Below, one piece after another: positions 1 to 12,324 of a stretch of 64,000 nt of DNA. Origin of the DNA: Oegoconia quadripuncta (lineage: Eukaryota; Arthropoda; Insecta; Lepidoptera; Autostichidae). How positions within the stretch are numbered: the first letter of the stretch is position 1; every line of letters starts with the position of its first letter. A program made the position numbers and the translations under genes. The DNA is taken from positions 7,783,731-7,847,730 of the forward strand of contig OX438758.1 in the NCBI GenBank assembly GCA_949316235.1, in the 5' to 3' direction. The notes under the pieces were generated by a model that was not told where the DNA came from, did not search any database, and worked only from the letters and a program-made list of their open reading frames with translations.

Positions 1-230
1 CGCGGCCGTCCCACGTAGGTACATACTTATCGGGAATTTGCTATTCCAATACTGAAAATGAGTTTCGTTGACTATTCCCTCGATATTGAAACTATAATAG
101 AATGATATTTTATTTGATAGGTCAGTATAAATGTTTATACAAATGATTCCATAAACGTAGTAATAACTAAATAGTGGTAGTCGTAGCTTTACAAAATTCT
201 ATTTATCGTGTCTTGTTTACCGTCCTTGGT

Positions 231-304
231 CCTATTTGGTGTAGTTAAAAACCTTTACTGCTGTACTAAAAGGTCGCGGGTTCGAATCCAGTTAGAGGCA
301 TATA
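231..304 (+). repeat. SINE-A head relic
   Basis: tRNA-like A box (TTTGGTGTAG) and B box (GGTTCGAATCC) followed by AGAGGCATAT. The body is missing. Confidence 0.7.
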
Positions 305-667
305 AATAGTTTTTCAAAAACAACGATATTATTTATATATCTTTCTGAAAATGGGCAGTGCAGACGACCGATTTTGTTGTCCGATTTGGATTTTTTATGC
401 GGCCGACAAGAAGTCCGTCATCTGCGCTGCCCCTTATCACAAAGATATCTAAATAACTTCGTTGTTTTTGAAGCACTATTTATGTGACTTGTATATTCTG
501 TGGCACTATTTTTGCACTGTTATTTGGGATATATCATAATCATAGGTAAATCAGTCTCTGCGTATGAAAATGAGGATTCCAGCAACACGTGACGCCAGAA
601 TGCTCACAATCAAATCACAATAAGCACAATTTTTTTTCTTTGCAAACTATTTCAGCACAGTTTTTTG

Positions 668-832
668 ATACTGGTGTCGATTCGGATGTACACCAACTAA
701 ACTAAACCAAAACCAGTTTAAAGTAGTACCGTCTCTTTCCCCCTGGAACAGTACGATGCGACGACACCACTCCAAAAGTGGTTTTAGTTTAGTTTAGTTT
801 ACTTTGGTTTGGTTTGGTTTGGTTTGGTTTTA
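668..832. mobile_element. decayed copy of the GGTGTCGATTCGG MITE
   Basis: Left end GGTGTCGATTCGGATGTACA and core (GTACGATGCGACG) match the intact MITE at 17701-17840. The right terminal repeat is replaced by a (GGTTT)n run at about 806-832. Confidence 0.75.
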
Positions 833-1891
833 GTGATAACTATCATTTTCTGCAACAATTTACATATTTTTAAACAGTTTACTTGTCCAAATAATATATG
901 AATATCCAAATACCGCAAGGGAATATATAAATGTCTATTTTTTATTACCATTCAGCCGGATTATGCGATATGTCCGCCGGATATTCGCAGCTTTGAAACA
1001 CTATGGTAGCATACATTGCCTAAGCTTATATCCGGTGTCGGATCATGGACTGGCCGGACGTTAATTGGGTTTTAATACTTGCACAGGTCCAACTATATTA
1101 CGCCAATCACGGACGTTCCCGGAAACTACCCATTCACTAGAGATCACCTACATTTTATTGAATTTATAAAAGCCTTTTTTTTCATTTTACCAGCTACTTT
1201 GAGTGATGACGTTTTAATGAACGTTGGACTGATGTACTATATGTTGCTGCAAAAATAAAAGGTTTTTAAGAATCCTTTTCATTTTTTATTTTTTTTTGCT
1301 GTTTTTGATGATGATTTTGTTTTTTTATTCAGGGTATTAAGCCCTAAACCAAGGTAGTACGTTCAAGCCATAAACGAAGGTAGTGTTAGGTACTTGAATA
1401 CATTTCAATGAAGCAAGAAATCGTATGTTTTGAAAAACTAACACGAGCAATTTGATTTATGTGAGTTCGGTGACAATGCAATATTATGGTAGCATTGGGC
1501 TGATCTGATGATGGAGTCGGGATGTAGGGACTGGAATTCCCTGAGGATAAATATCAAATTAGTCGAATTTGGGCTAGTTTGTTTTATTGCCATAACCACA
1601 TTCCATTACACATGATACATTACAATGGTCTGAAAATGAAGCCAAAGGATTGCCACTGGAACTCCTTGATGGACTTTATGTTACTCGTCTTTGTACTCGA
1701 TTAATATGTGATAATCATGATGGATCAAGATTGATTTTAAAAGTATTTTCAATGTAGAAGTTATTTATTTATTTTTGCTATGTTTTTGATGGTGATATTG
1801 AGTACATTTCAATTAAACCAGAAATGTTTTGAAGGTGTTTTTCTCGACTTCAAAAAAGGAGGATGTTCTGTAAAAAACTAATTACTTAATA

Positions 1892-2226
1892 TCAACATAA
1901 GGGACGCAACTTGTGCGGATACTTTCGCACCGTCCCATATACAAGGAACTGCGCAAGCTCAAAGTAACAAGCGCCGTAAATATGCGTCAATCTCTATAAA
2001 CCACAAGTTTGCGGCGCTTGCATTGGAGACATTGGGCCCTTGGTCTTCTGACATAAAAGAATTTGTAAAGGATTTATCTGTTAGACTGGTCCACGCCTCT
2101 GGAGATGTGAGAGCTGGTGCCTACTTTGCTCAGCAGCTGAGCTTATGCATTCAGCGGGGCAATAGCGCTAGCGTACTAGGTACTATGCCTCACGGAACCG
2201 AGTTGGACGGCGTATTTTTTCTATAA
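1892..2226 (+). pseudogene. C-terminal remnant of a retrotransposon polyprotein
   Basis: One open frame reads NIRDATCADTFAPSHI, then ETLGPWSSDIKEF, then DVRAGAYFAQQLSLCIQRGN and ASVLGT. This resembles the conserved tail following reverse transcriptase in a LINE group common in arthropods (pattern: IRDxT..DTxA, ETLGPWG, QRGNAASxLGT). The upstream part and the polymerase are absent. Confidence 0.65.
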
Positions 2227-2341
2227 AGTATAGGTATTTTCAATTGTGTTTTATAAATTTGTTGTTTCATGTACATACTTTTAATTAAAATTATCAACAT
2301 ATAATGTCAATCGATATAAATGATATATCCGTTGATACTTA

Positions 2342-2607
2342 AATAATAAATTAATATCCTTGGACATATACAGACAGCGCCATCTAGTTCCACACTAAGC
2401 AACTATAGGCTTGTGTTGTTGATACCAGATAGTTGATACACTACACAAATACATTTTTTTTGTAAATAAATACATATATAAATGAAAAACATCCATAACT
2501 CGGTACACATGTCCGTATTACATACAAACATATGCCCCTAGCGGGATTCGAACCCGTGACCTTTTGGTATAGCAGCAGAGTTTCTAACCGCCACACCAAA
2601 CAGGTCG
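2342..2607 (-). repeat. SINE-A, near full length
   Basis: tRNA-like head at the high-coordinate end (B box GGTTCGAATCCCGC on the minus strand). The body includes TGGAACTAGATGGCGC, with an AT-rich tail at 2342-2355. Confidence 0.85.
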
Positions 2608-3990
2608 TTAAACCTTAACTGATCAGCAACCTACCAGGGTTAAACCCTAAACATTTCATATTTTTCACCAGGTAACCATGTCCTACTAAGTAACTTTGTT
2701 ACAATTATGTGTATCTACCCACACCACATCAAAAGATAGAAAAGTTCATTGCCAACAAAACCGACAAAGGGGAACTTTTACTACAAAAGAAAATAAACAG
2801 ATATATATAGTGAGTTTGTGTAAGTTGCCTAGTTAGCGCACGTGGTTACCAAAATAGGGGTCCGGGGTCGGTCCGTCCAACTAATATAACAAAGTTGGAA
2901 CTACTTGTTATTTATCTAATCCACGTCGAGTGAGGGCTTGGTGATGCTTGTTGAAGAGTGCGAAGTTAATTTTGTTGTATGTATATTTGTATATTAAAAG
3001 GACGACAAAAGGATAGGTGGAAAGTAGTTAAGGCTTAAATGTAATTCATGTTACATTTCCGGGAGTATCATAGGTATATGACGTCACGATAAATCCAATA
3101 TGGCGGACGCTAGCAGCCCTTTTCCACATTTGTTCACAAAGAATTCTAGTGCCCCATCGAGATGGGTATCAAATGGTAGAATTCAGTATTCAGAACCTGT
3201 ATCAATATTTTATTAAAAAAGTTTTTAATAAAAAAAAATACAACTGTTATTGTATATTAAACGCACTTGGACGGTTTTTTTCGGAATACTATTCGCTTTC
3301 TTACTAACGTTGTCAGCCATCTTATTCAAGTACAAACCTCACATAAAAACACATAATAATAATAAATAAATATCCTTGGACATACACACAGCGCCATCTA
3401 GTTCCACAGTAAGCAACTATAGGCTTATGTTGTGGATACCAGATAGTTGATATACTACATAAATACATTTTTTTGTAAATAAATACTTATTATAAATGAA
3501 AATATCCATAACTCGGGTACACATGTCCGTATTCATCACACAAACATATGGCCCTATCGGGATTCGAACCCCCGACCTGTTGGTATAGTTGTCAGAGTTT
3601 CTAACCACTACACTACAGGTCGTATAAAGATGTATAAAGACTTGTTCGTTTTTCCCCCAAATAGCATCTACAGAGTGTAGCGAAAGATCAACACGGAGGT
3701 CGGGATCGATAGAGTTAGTGACTTACTGGAACTCAGACGAGAGGATTCAAAAAGTTCACTCATTTACCGCTCGCCCGGACCGGCTTTCGAACCGGACCGC
3801 GATTAACGAAAGTAGATGTATCAGAAAAGTTGAGATGACTGGAAGTAGGTGTTCATATGTGTATCCGGTACGGTTACCCACATAATAATATGTAGTTTAA
3901 AAAACTAGATAACAATTTAAGTTTAACGAACAAAACACCCGACGGCATATTTTGCATTTTTCGCACGCCATTTTGGATTTTTTAGCCAGA
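2608..3990. other. non-coding stretches between SINE-A copies
   Basis: 2608-3352 and 3623-3990 contain no supported gene. A tRNA-like relic may lie at about 2820-2890 and another near 3770-3800 (GCTTTCGAACCGG). Both are too decayed to call. Confidence 0.5.
3353..3622 (-). repeat. SINE-A, near full length
   Basis: Same head, body and tail as the copy at 2342-2607. The B box reads GGGTTCGAATCC. Confidence 0.85.
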
Positions 3991-4245
3991 AAATAAATAA
4001 ATATCTTTGCACATACACACAGCGCCATCTAGTTCCACACTAAGCAACTAGGCTTCGATTACCAGATGGTTGATAAACTACACAAATACATTTTTTTTTG
4101 TAAATAAATACATATGTAAATGAAAAACATCCATAACTCGGGAACACATTTCTGTATTTATCATACAAACATGCCCCTAGCGGGATTCGAACCCGCGACC
4201 TTTTGGTATAGCAGCAGAGTTTCTAACCACTACACGAAACAGGTC
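3991..4245 (-). repeat. SINE-A, near full length
   Basis: Tail 'aaataaataa' at 3991 and head ending 'aaacaggtc' at 4245, with the usual box B. Confidence 0.85.
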
Positions 4246-4389
4246 TCCTCGTCGCCCATCGTCCTCGTCCCAGTCGTCAAAATGTATTGACACTCTATTG
4301 ATCAAGACAAATCTTACAACAACATACACTTTGAAATCGATCAAGCCGTTTAGGCTTCAAGAGGTAACATAGAAATCTACATACATACA

Positions 4390-4619
4390 TACACTCCAAA
4401 AACATTACCCTTGTTCCTTGGGCAGTCGGGTAAAACATGCTACATTTCCACCATCCATCTCCTGGCTCCATCATCAGATCGTCGACACCAAGTGTAATAT
4501 ATTGGACTCGTCAAACCGAAACATCAATCAATCAATCAATCAAATAATTTATTTGTGATACACAGGTAAAATACAATAAAGTGATGTTACATAGAAAACT
4601 GACAGAGCGCTTTGATCCG
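4390..4619. other. host sequence of the hAT insertion: relic of the 120-bp-array element
   Basis: CTGGCTCCATCATCAGATC here and TGAGCCCAAACTCGAGG after the hAT element (5410) belong to the same interspersed repeat as the tandem arrays at 7.3 and 24.4 kb. A (TCAA)n run lies at about 4525-4545. Confidence 0.55.
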
Positions 4620-4627
4620 CACATTGG

Positions 4628-5388
4628 CAGAGGTGTGACTTATCTAAGATACAAGTATCTGAAATACAGATACAAGATGCAAGATACGTATTTTCATTTT
4701 GTATCTAAAATACTTTTTAAAAAATCATTTTGTATCTTGTATTTAAATATATTTTGTTTGGTATCTTAGTATTTTATAAATACTTTTTCTGATAAAATAC
4801 TTTTAGTAATATATTAGTAGAAATATATAAAATAAATGCGTAAAATTGAGCATGTCATTATTAGTCCAACATCACATTGGTAGATGGCGACTCTTTCTTT
4901 GCACTGCACTGGCCTGTATCTATACAAGATGTGGCAAATGCACAAGTCGTGCGAGCCAAACAATTAAAAAAAAAAACTGAAATGTAATTTCATTTGAGAA
5001 GATGACCGCCTTTTTGTATATATTACATTACATTAAGTTATTTACGAATAATTCGTAAATAACTTAATGTTAAGTTATTTACATACGTAAATAACATTAA
5101 GTTATTTACGAATAAATCGTGTTATGTAACGTGTGTGTTATGTTATCGTGTTATGCTCGTGTTATGTCAATTAAGAAAAATAAACTTAGAATTCATTAAA
5201 ATAAAATCTTGTTTTCTTACAAAAGTATTTGTATCTTAAGAAGTATTTAGAAGATACGTATTTGGTATTTAGTATTTCAGATACTATTCTCGAAAGTATT
5301 TTGTATCTGGTATCTGAAATACTTTATTTAAAAGTATCTTGCATTTTGTATTGCAGATACTTTGTACAGGGTATTTTGTACATCTCTG
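4628..5388. mobile_element. non-autonomous hAT-type element with 8-bp target duplication
   Basis: Terminal repeats are CAGAGGTGTG on the left and, reversed, CAGAGATGTA on the right. They are flanked by identical 8-bp CACATTGG at 4620-4627 and 5389-5396, the size duplicated by hAT transposases. Both ends are packed with GTATCT/AGATAC motifs, a pattern typical of subterminal transposase-binding sites. The centre holds a near-perfect palindrome (5032-5070). No transposase is encoded. Confidence 0.9.
5032..5070. repeat. 39-bp palindrome inside the hAT element
   Basis: Two 19-bp arms (CATTAAGTTATTTACGAAT and its complement) around a single A, followed by further partial repeats of AAGTTATTTACG up to about 5115. 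Confidence 0.9.
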
Positions 5389-5396
5389 CACATTGG

Positions 5397-6877
5397 CATA
5401 CAAAACAATATGAGCCCAAACTCGAGGGGTTTACTAGTAGCCACAGAAGAGTTTCACCATCAATCCCCTGGCTCCATCATCAGATCAGCTCCAAGATACC
5501 AAATTATAGTTATTGGCATCAGAATTACATATACATACAAAGTTTCATTTCGATAACAATTAGAAGTATGTTTAAATTAACTTTAAAAATTCAATTACAT
5601 TGTTAGTTACAAGTGAAGAGAGTGTTAAAAATAACACGATCTTGAGTTTGATGCAGAACCTTAGATCCTTCGTACGTATTTCAACCTTCAAAATGAGGCT
5701 CCTAGTAGTTTAAAAGGGTTTACTCATTGGGTATATTAAGTTTTCTTTTTTTATGTATGGAATAATTCAAATTGCTCTGACCTACATTCGAAAAGCCTAT
5801 ACATACAACCTAAACGATATTAAAAAAAATGGCCGTGTTTATCATTATTTTGTAATTCCCGAAAACAACCGTAATTAAAGCTCTTTATGTATTATTTATA
5901 ATTAGCTTTTAGACTTCTCGAGGGCAGGTCAGAGCGATTTTATTTTATTGACTCTGTATTTCTGAATTTATGAGGGCGGCACTGGACAGAATACACCCTC
6001 TTAATTATGTCAAGCAAGGCAAAACAAGCCATGAAGATCGAATTTTTTATATCTTTACAAAACTATTCATGTACTTGATTGCTTGACTTTCTTTGCAAAA
6101 CATAATTACTATAAGGTCGTCCACGGTCTGTTTGATAAATTATATTTTAAAATTTGGTGGTCGGTGCATGTTAACATTAGGTATTTATAATAAAAAAACA
6201 TAAAATGACAGGTATAAAGTTTATTTTTCAAATTGACGAATATCAGTGCCAAGCCTAGAAGCTCTAGCTTTGCGTTTCGCTGCCTTTTAAAGAAACGGCA
6301 TTTGAAATTATCAAGTGTTACAACTTCTGCTTCAACTTTTTCTAAGTAACTAAATATTTCGCGAAATACCAACTTCTAAATTGTTAAACAAATTTTGCCA
6401 CAATAGTATTTAGACTAACTTAGATATTTTATACAAAAAACTATTACTTCAGATTTGTCGTAGTAAGAACATGTGTATTGATCGTCTCTTTCACTATATT
6501 TCCATATATCATCTATGAAATTTCCTTTACAAAAACATGCATTAAGTACTATACAATTTACATTCGGAATCAGTCGTGTGATCTCTCAAGCCCCCGGGCC
6601 CCGGCGGGTATGATTATATATCTTAAAAGCATGTCACTCGAGCACTATTTGTCATATGCTAAGTGATTTCCCTGGTACCAGCGCTATGCCCCGGATTTGT
6701 TGAATCACTGCTTTATGTTGCTTGGATGTAAGTAGGTATAAATAGGTAATTCACTAGATATTACTTGTACTTTTACGAGCTGGTCATCATATCACAGCTA
6801 CAAGACATCGGCTACTGAACACAAGCCTCCCCATACCAGAGAAACCGGCTGGACGCGGCCAATACGGGCTGTTTCAA
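5397..6877. other. no gene seen
   Basis: 5397-5560 continues the decayed 120-bp-array element. The remainder is AT-rich unique-looking sequence with only short chance frames and one GC-rich patch at about 6590-6610. Confidence 0.5.
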
Positions 6878-7101
6878 TAACAATAAATCCTTGGACATAC
6901 ACACAATGTCATGTAGTTCCACACTAAGCAATTTGACTAGTACTAGCACTTATTGATACTAGATACAATGCAAAATACAATTACAGTAAATTTTAGAAAA
7001 CACTTATTTGTGAGAATCTGGTGTCTGAAAAAAGATATCTCTGTTACATACAAATCGCCAGATGATTGATATAATACACGATTTTTTTTGTAAATATTGG
7101 G
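6878..7101 (-). repeat. SINE-A fragment, interrupted
   Basis: Tail and body (ATCCTTGGACATACACACA, TTCCACACTAAGCAA) then about 120 bp of foreign sequence, then the body resumes at GATGATTGATATAATACAC. The head is missing. Confidence 0.6.
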
Positions 7102-7119
7102 TACCTATGAAATTGGAGT

Positions 7120-8041
7120 TTTTTACAAGCTTTTATTTACAAGCTTTTATTTAGTTTCACCTGTCCCGTTGTCTGTAATCAAATCTTGCAACTTAAATTT
7201 GATCCACTTCCCGGTTTCCGATTGAGCTGAAATTTAGAATGCATGTATAAATCGGATGACAATCCAATGTTATTGTGACATAGAGCTGATCTGATGATGG
7301 AGCTGGAAGGTGGCCATAGGAACTCCGTAATTAAATGATGCAACCCTATCGAGTTTGAGCTCATTAGATTCGTCTTGACAAGTACTTTGATACTATATGG
7401 TAACCAGGGTCTGATGATGGAGCCGGAAGGTGGCCATAGGAACTCCGTAATTAAACGATGCAACCCTATCGAGTTTGAGCTCATTGGATTAGTCTTGACG
7501 AGTACTTTGATACTATATGGTAACCAGGGTCTGATGTTGGAGTTGGAAGGTGGCCATAGGAACTCCGTAATTAAACGACGCAACCCCATCGAGTTTGGGC
7601 TCATTGGATTAGTCTTGACGAGTACTTTGATACTATATGGTAACCAGGGTCTGATGTTGGAGTTATAACTACGGACTTCATAACGGAATAACGCTGCTAC
7701 GCGCTGCGAACTACGTCGTAGTAAATCTCGAATTAAAAATAGAGGTACTAAAAAGTTAAAAATAAAATTAAAGAAAAAAAAACCTTTTTAAAAACAAGCT
7801 TTTATTATTTGTTTATAAAATATTTGTTTATAATATATAAAAAATATATCTATAAATTTGTACAATATGGAATTATTTTGTCCTAGACGAAGACGTTTAT
7901 TTGTCGTTAAAGGTTACAATCAAGTTACAAAGTGTTATATTTCTTTTTAGAGTTAATTTATTTTTAACTTTTTAGTTCATTTTATAAACAAATAATAAAA
8001 GCTTGTTTTTAAAAAAGGTTTTTTTTTCTTTAATTTTATTT
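7120..8041 (-). mobile_element. 120-bp tandem-array element, copy 1, with fold-back end
   Basis: The end TTTACAAGCTTTTATTTA and GTTTCACCTGTCCCGTTG are followed by about 3.3 tandem 120-bp units (7283-7668), then CTACGACG-type flank and a poly-A-rich end. Reversed, this matches 24054-25067. The segment 7856-8041 matches 23908-24093 in the opposite sense, so the right side is folded back. No transposase was seen. A Helitron/Helentron-like non-autonomous origin is possible but unproven. Confidence 0.75.
7283..7668. repeat. 120-bp tandem repeat, about 3.3 units
   Basis: Units begin CTGATGATGGAG...GGTGGCCATAGG and are nearly identical. Because 120 is a multiple of three, both strands stay open and mimic 40-residue protein repeats. 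Confidence 0.9.
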
Positions 8042-8045
8042 TCTT
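7744..8045. repeat. long inverted repeat (fold-back)
   Basis: The arm 7744-7828 (AAAACAAGCTTTTATTATTT core) is the complement of 7976-8045, around a loop of about 145 bp. Confidence 0.8.
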
Positions 8046-8399
8046 CGTTAATCATATGTAACAATTCCTGCGATTTTCAAAGCTATATCCAAACGTGTTT
8101 TTTTATTTGGAAAATGGATTATTATTTCAAGGTTTCACATGAAATATTTTTTAATTTCAGGGCTAAATCACATAATAAAAAAATTTCTTAGATTCGCTGA
8201 AACTTTTATAAAGCGGTTACTTTTAAAAATTAACGGTGCCTATACTTAACTTAATGTTATCCGATTATACACACAAAGTTTAGCTAAATTTGGATTTGCC
8301 GTTCCCAAAAAAGAATTAAAAATGTTTGTATGGAGAAAACAGTCTTAATGAAATTCTTCATACAAAACGCCAATTTCATAGGTAAGGACCTAATACATA

Positions 8400-8513
8400 G
8401 ATATTATAAATGAAAACATCCTTAACTCGAATACAAATGTCCGTATCCCTAGCGGGATTCGAATCTGCGACCTTTTAGTTTAGCAGTCAGGGTTCCTAAC
8501 CATTACGCCAATT
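8400..8513 (-). repeat. SINE-A, 5' half
   Basis: tRNA-like head (B box with GATTCGAATC) and the first part of the body. The rest is absent. Confidence 0.7.
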
Positions 8514-9480
8514 ATGAATTACCTTACCGCATCACTGCTGGTAGTATTGTTGGTAGATGCCTTCAATAATCTACTGGATCGAAGGATGGTGAAGTTAGGA
8601 AAGGAATATCGTTTTGCGAAAATAAATAAATAAATATTACAAATTATAGAAACTTTATATTATACATTTTTTATTGCATTGCAGGTATTTGTTGGTTGTG
8701 TTCATATTTTCGTTCATTCTAATACACACTTATTCTAGATAACTAATCTTCGTTGCTATCCCTTGTACAATCCAATCAGCTGCAGATAAACATGGCCCAA
8801 CAAGGGATCATGTTACTCTGCAGTTTACTGTACACTTACATATGTTACTTTCTGCTTTTTCCTATAAAACAGTAAATTTACTAGTTTAAACTTTGGCTGA
8901 TCAATATTTTTTTTTCATGTTTTACCGACTACCCGCTATGGAATTGAGCTTGCTTCAAAAAAATACCTACTTTCATTTCCTTTTGTCGTCGACAGTGCAT
9001 TCTAAGACCACTCAATAAAGTGACATCTTTCATTATAGAAAGGAAATAGTTTATATTAATCTTAACAAGTATTTCATTCAAAAAATGTGACGTTTTCAAG
9101 TGATAATCTTTATCCTACGAAATAAATATTTTTTGACTTTGACTTTGAAGGAGTGTGCATCTAGATACTCATAATGGTAAGTTCCCGATTAATGTACCCA
9201 ATTGTTGAATGAAATGCTATTATTGCGTTAAAATAACGGCTGTGTAGAATCACGAATGTAGAAACTGCAGTTGTATGAAATCTATATTATATAGGAATCA
9301 CGAATAGGACGGATCGTGTTTGTATAGTCGATCGCATAATTCTCTGAGACAGATAATTACAATCATCATCATATCAGTCACAGGACAACCACAGGCTTCC
9401 ACCATAGATTCGCAGAGCAATCGGTTGAATTTTGCAAATTCAATTGAAAGCAAGTTTGTTACTAATTTAGTAAAATTTTC
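8514..9480. other. region downstream of FucT-1
   Basis: Holds a LINE 3' tail (9081-9148) and otherwise AT-rich sequence. No clear minus-strand AATAAA was found close to the FucT-1 stop, so its 3' end is not placed. Confidence 0.5.
9081..9148 (+). repeat. LINE 3' tail
   Basis: AAAATGTGACGTTTTCAAGT and onward, AATAAA, then the repeated GACTTT tail. It matches 31395-31464 almost exactly. Confidence 0.7.
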
Positions 9481-9901
9481 TTATTTTCCTATCATCACTT
9501 TTCCTTTAACTCTAACCTTCTGTGCAACCTTCAAGAAATCAGTCTTAAAATCTCTAATCAACTTTCTGACAATGACGTGATCTTCTGAACAAGATGAACT
9601 ATCCGGCTCAGTGCCGTTAGCTTTTAAGAGCATCTTCTTACGGTTTCTGCAAGCTTTCCTGAAACCTGGATGCCACCATGCTCTAAACTTCTTATACGTT
9701 TTGCTTTCATACTCCATTCTCCGATTTACAATTTGACACAAGCCGCAAATGGATTTTGTTGAGGGCTCGTAATGATAGTGGCTGTGCCATCGGAAGTATT
9801 CGAGGTAGGCAGAATGGTTACGGATCAGATATGCCATCAGACCGGCCGTTCTATGAGCAGCGACTTTTGATGCATCTATGTAGGAGTTAGGTGGTAGAAA
9901 C
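9481..9901 (-). CDS. FucT-1 exon 2
   Basis: Begins after the acceptor CAG (9904-9902) with FLPPNSYIDA, the conserved continuation of GGANY in this family. It contains YLEYFRWH, two CxxC-region cysteines (CGLC) and a hydrophilic tail, and ends at TAA (9483-9481). The frame joins exon 1 without a shift. Confidence 0.9.
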
Positions 9902-11501
9902 CTGTCAAATAAGGATTGAATGAAGTAATACTACACTTTTAAGCAAAAAAAATGCGCCCGTAATAATATCAGTATTGTGTTTTTATAGGACATTCCATAA
10001 CTCAAGGTCATTATTATCAGCCTGTATGTATCCCACAGCAAGGGAAACGCTTCGTTCGATTTCGTTCATACTGCGCACAGCATCCTCTTGTCATGCAGCG
10101 CTTCATAATGGCGTCACCTATACAGTCGCTTGTCTGTTACAGAATAATATTATAGCTAAAGCCAAATTAACTGTGATAATTTTTTCATATTTTATGGATA
10201 AATAATGCAATTTACGTGCTCGTTAATATTTTTGGAAGAAGTTAGTTCCTGTTCTGTGCGCACACCACCTTTTGTATAAAACTCTGAAACTAGTAACTAT
10301 GTAGGTACGTCATCTCATCACATTTTCAATCACATGACAAACGCCAAAATTTAAACATCCTGCCAAAACAGTCGTACTAGAGAGATAAAGAGAATCGTGA
10401 AAGAATTGTGCATACGACGTTTAGGCTGTCGTCACACCTTCGTTTGTTTTAACACAGCTGTAGAAAATGAATTCTCAATTGTTTCAAAGTTTTGCTACAC
10501 TTCTACGTACGCATCTACGTTATTAAATGATGCTTTTAAAAACAAGTTGATAAAGAAAAATCTTACCTCGTATAGTTCGCACCACCAAAAACAACAGGCA
10601 CAGTGTAGTGCGTGACTGCTCTTAGCACCTTTTCAGTTACATAATCCGGCGACTTCGAATTCTCAAACGCGAGATAGAAATGATATTTATATAAATTTTT
10701 AATACATTCCTCATCGTTTTCCCTCAGACATTCTTTAGACCCGCAGCTGCCAACAGTCTCCACATGAAAATTGTATTTCTCATCTAATTCCTGTTTTAAA
10801 TCATAAAACAAATCTTCCCTTCTACTCCTAGTGTAACAGTTTGACACAAACCAAACTGCTGCAGATGTCTTCTTTTCTACTATCTCCTTAATACTTCCTT
10901 CTACCGTATCAGATGTTTCTGACCATAACATAACAGATCTTGGACCGACTACTTCGCCATATTTATTTTTTACGATGAAGTAGGGCCAAACTGCGTCAGA
11001 ATCGAGCTTGTAAGTCCACGTTAAATTGAAATAATTGTCAAATTTCTTATCGCATATAGGATAATTGTCAGCCGATTCTCTCGCTGCGTAAATATAGAGC
11101 TGTTTTGGGTGCCTTCTCTCTGGTAATTGGACGAGTTTTAAAATATTTTTCTCACTTATTATAACAGCGTCAAAGTTTCTATAATCACCTCCGAGTAAGT
11201 TCTTGTCTTCAGTAATATAGCAATTGTCATAACGGCATTTGTTTTGCTTGAACGATAGTTGTTTGAACCTTAGGTCACTCCACAGCGGGTCTCTAGGAGT
11301 CCAAAGTAGAATGTACTTCATATCTGTAAGGCGGAATCTCTTTTTGAAATTAAACGGATCGTAGTTCATTTTCCACATTTGAAATCTGAGAACTTTCGGT
11401 CGTATTATGTTTCCATTGAATAACGATGAGAAGGTAAATAGGACAATTATAATGGCGGTGACTTTTGCGATCATTTTAATGTATCTCCAACATAGCACCA
11501 T
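9481..11501 (-). CDS. alpha-1,3-fucosyltransferase (FucT-1), two exons, complete
   Basis: Coding join is 11501-10567 plus 9901-9481 (451 aa). The family moves fucose from GDP-fucose to N-glycan or other GlcNAc acceptors in the Golgi. Type II topology: short cytoplasmic tail, then a hydrophobic anchor at about residues 11-29. N-terminal (acceptor-side) domain: WTP at 67-69, ESADNYP at 142-148, NLTWTY at 159-164, DSD at 167-169. The GT10 donor domain holds the hallmark FENS (279-282), YVTEK (287-291) and VPVVFGGANY (301-310). Exon 1 ends AG|GTAAGA and exon 2 starts CAG|G, giving a phase-2 intron of 665 bp. Potential N-glycosylation sites are NLT, NYT and NGT. The C-terminal tail after residue 390 is basic and longer than in FucT-2. 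The start could also be Met10. It resembles insect FucTC-type enzymes; the exact orthologue cannot be fixed by eye. Confidence 0.9.
10567..11501 (-). CDS. FucT-1 exon 1
   Basis: Encodes residues 1-311 plus two bases of codon 312. It covers the membrane anchor, the whole acceptor-side domain and the donor-binding motif. The donor site GTAAGA reads at 10566-10561 on the minus strand. There is no intron at the position where FucT-2 has its first intron (after TWSYR). Confidence 0.9.
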
Positions 11502-11796
11502 TGCAAGAGTGCCTTTTGTCGTCTCGTTCTATTCTTGTCTGAAACTGACTCCGGTCATTGATTTGGACTCCCTTTATACACACAAACGTTACGAAGATAA
11601 TTTTTTTCAAGTCTTCGTAGAAGCGTAATAATGATCATTGTTTCTAGATATGACGTTCAGAACATTTTCCATTTCTTGTTATACGACAATAAAGCAGACG
11701 AACATTTTTTCTAAGAAAACGTTTCATGGTGACGCGCATACTTTAACAGCCGTGGCTCAATGAATACAATATAAGGTCTAGAAACTTTACATATTT

Positions 11797-12055
11797 AGTA
11801 CTTGGTTTAGTTGGTGGTAACTAAGGCATTTTTAAATGTCCACGTGGCCAGCTACCACCTCCCATTAAAATTTTCTGGGGGACGTGACATTTTCTTTATT
11901 TTCTACTTTTCACATTTAAATTCTTTCTTTAATTGTTCTGGGCTCCAGGGTAGCAATAGGATGCAGGGCACCGTCTACCTTCCGTAATAAGATATCCAGT
12001 CCAGGATTTCGGCCTCATCTTCACTTATGATCGGGTGGTATTGTGGTCAAGCGCA
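11797..12055 (+). repeat. SINE-C, decayed, headless
   Basis: TACTTGGTTTAGTTGGTGGT, CAGCTACCACC, GATATCCAGTCC and TTGTGGTCAAG match the SINE-C body in order, with an insertion in the middle. Confidence 0.6.
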
Positions 12056-12324
12056 GATAGAAAAAGTACATAAATTAGATTAAAGATTTCGCATTAAAAG
12101 GGTTGGTTCCGTCCAGTGGCGCCCTTTTAAATACAGAATAAATCAGGAACATCGCTCTGACCTGCACAAGAGAAGCCTAAAAGCTAATTATAAATAATAC
12201 CTTAATAGTTTTAGTGGGGATTACTTTCCAGATATCACGAGTATAAAAAGAACGAGAGAACGAGTATAAATAAAAGTCTGTTTTGATTAATAATTTGAAA
12301 TTCTCGAAATTAACCGTAATTATA

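Larger units (their letters stand above)
1..1890. other. AT-rich non-coding with repeat relics
   Basis: Holds a SINE-A head (231-304), a decayed MITE (668-830) and relics of the 120-bp-array element near 1498-1545 and 1640-1690 (CTGATCTGATGATGGAGTC, CACTGGAACTCC). An RTE-like 'cgacttcaaaaaaggagg' motif lies at about 1838. No gene was seen. Confidence 0.6.
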
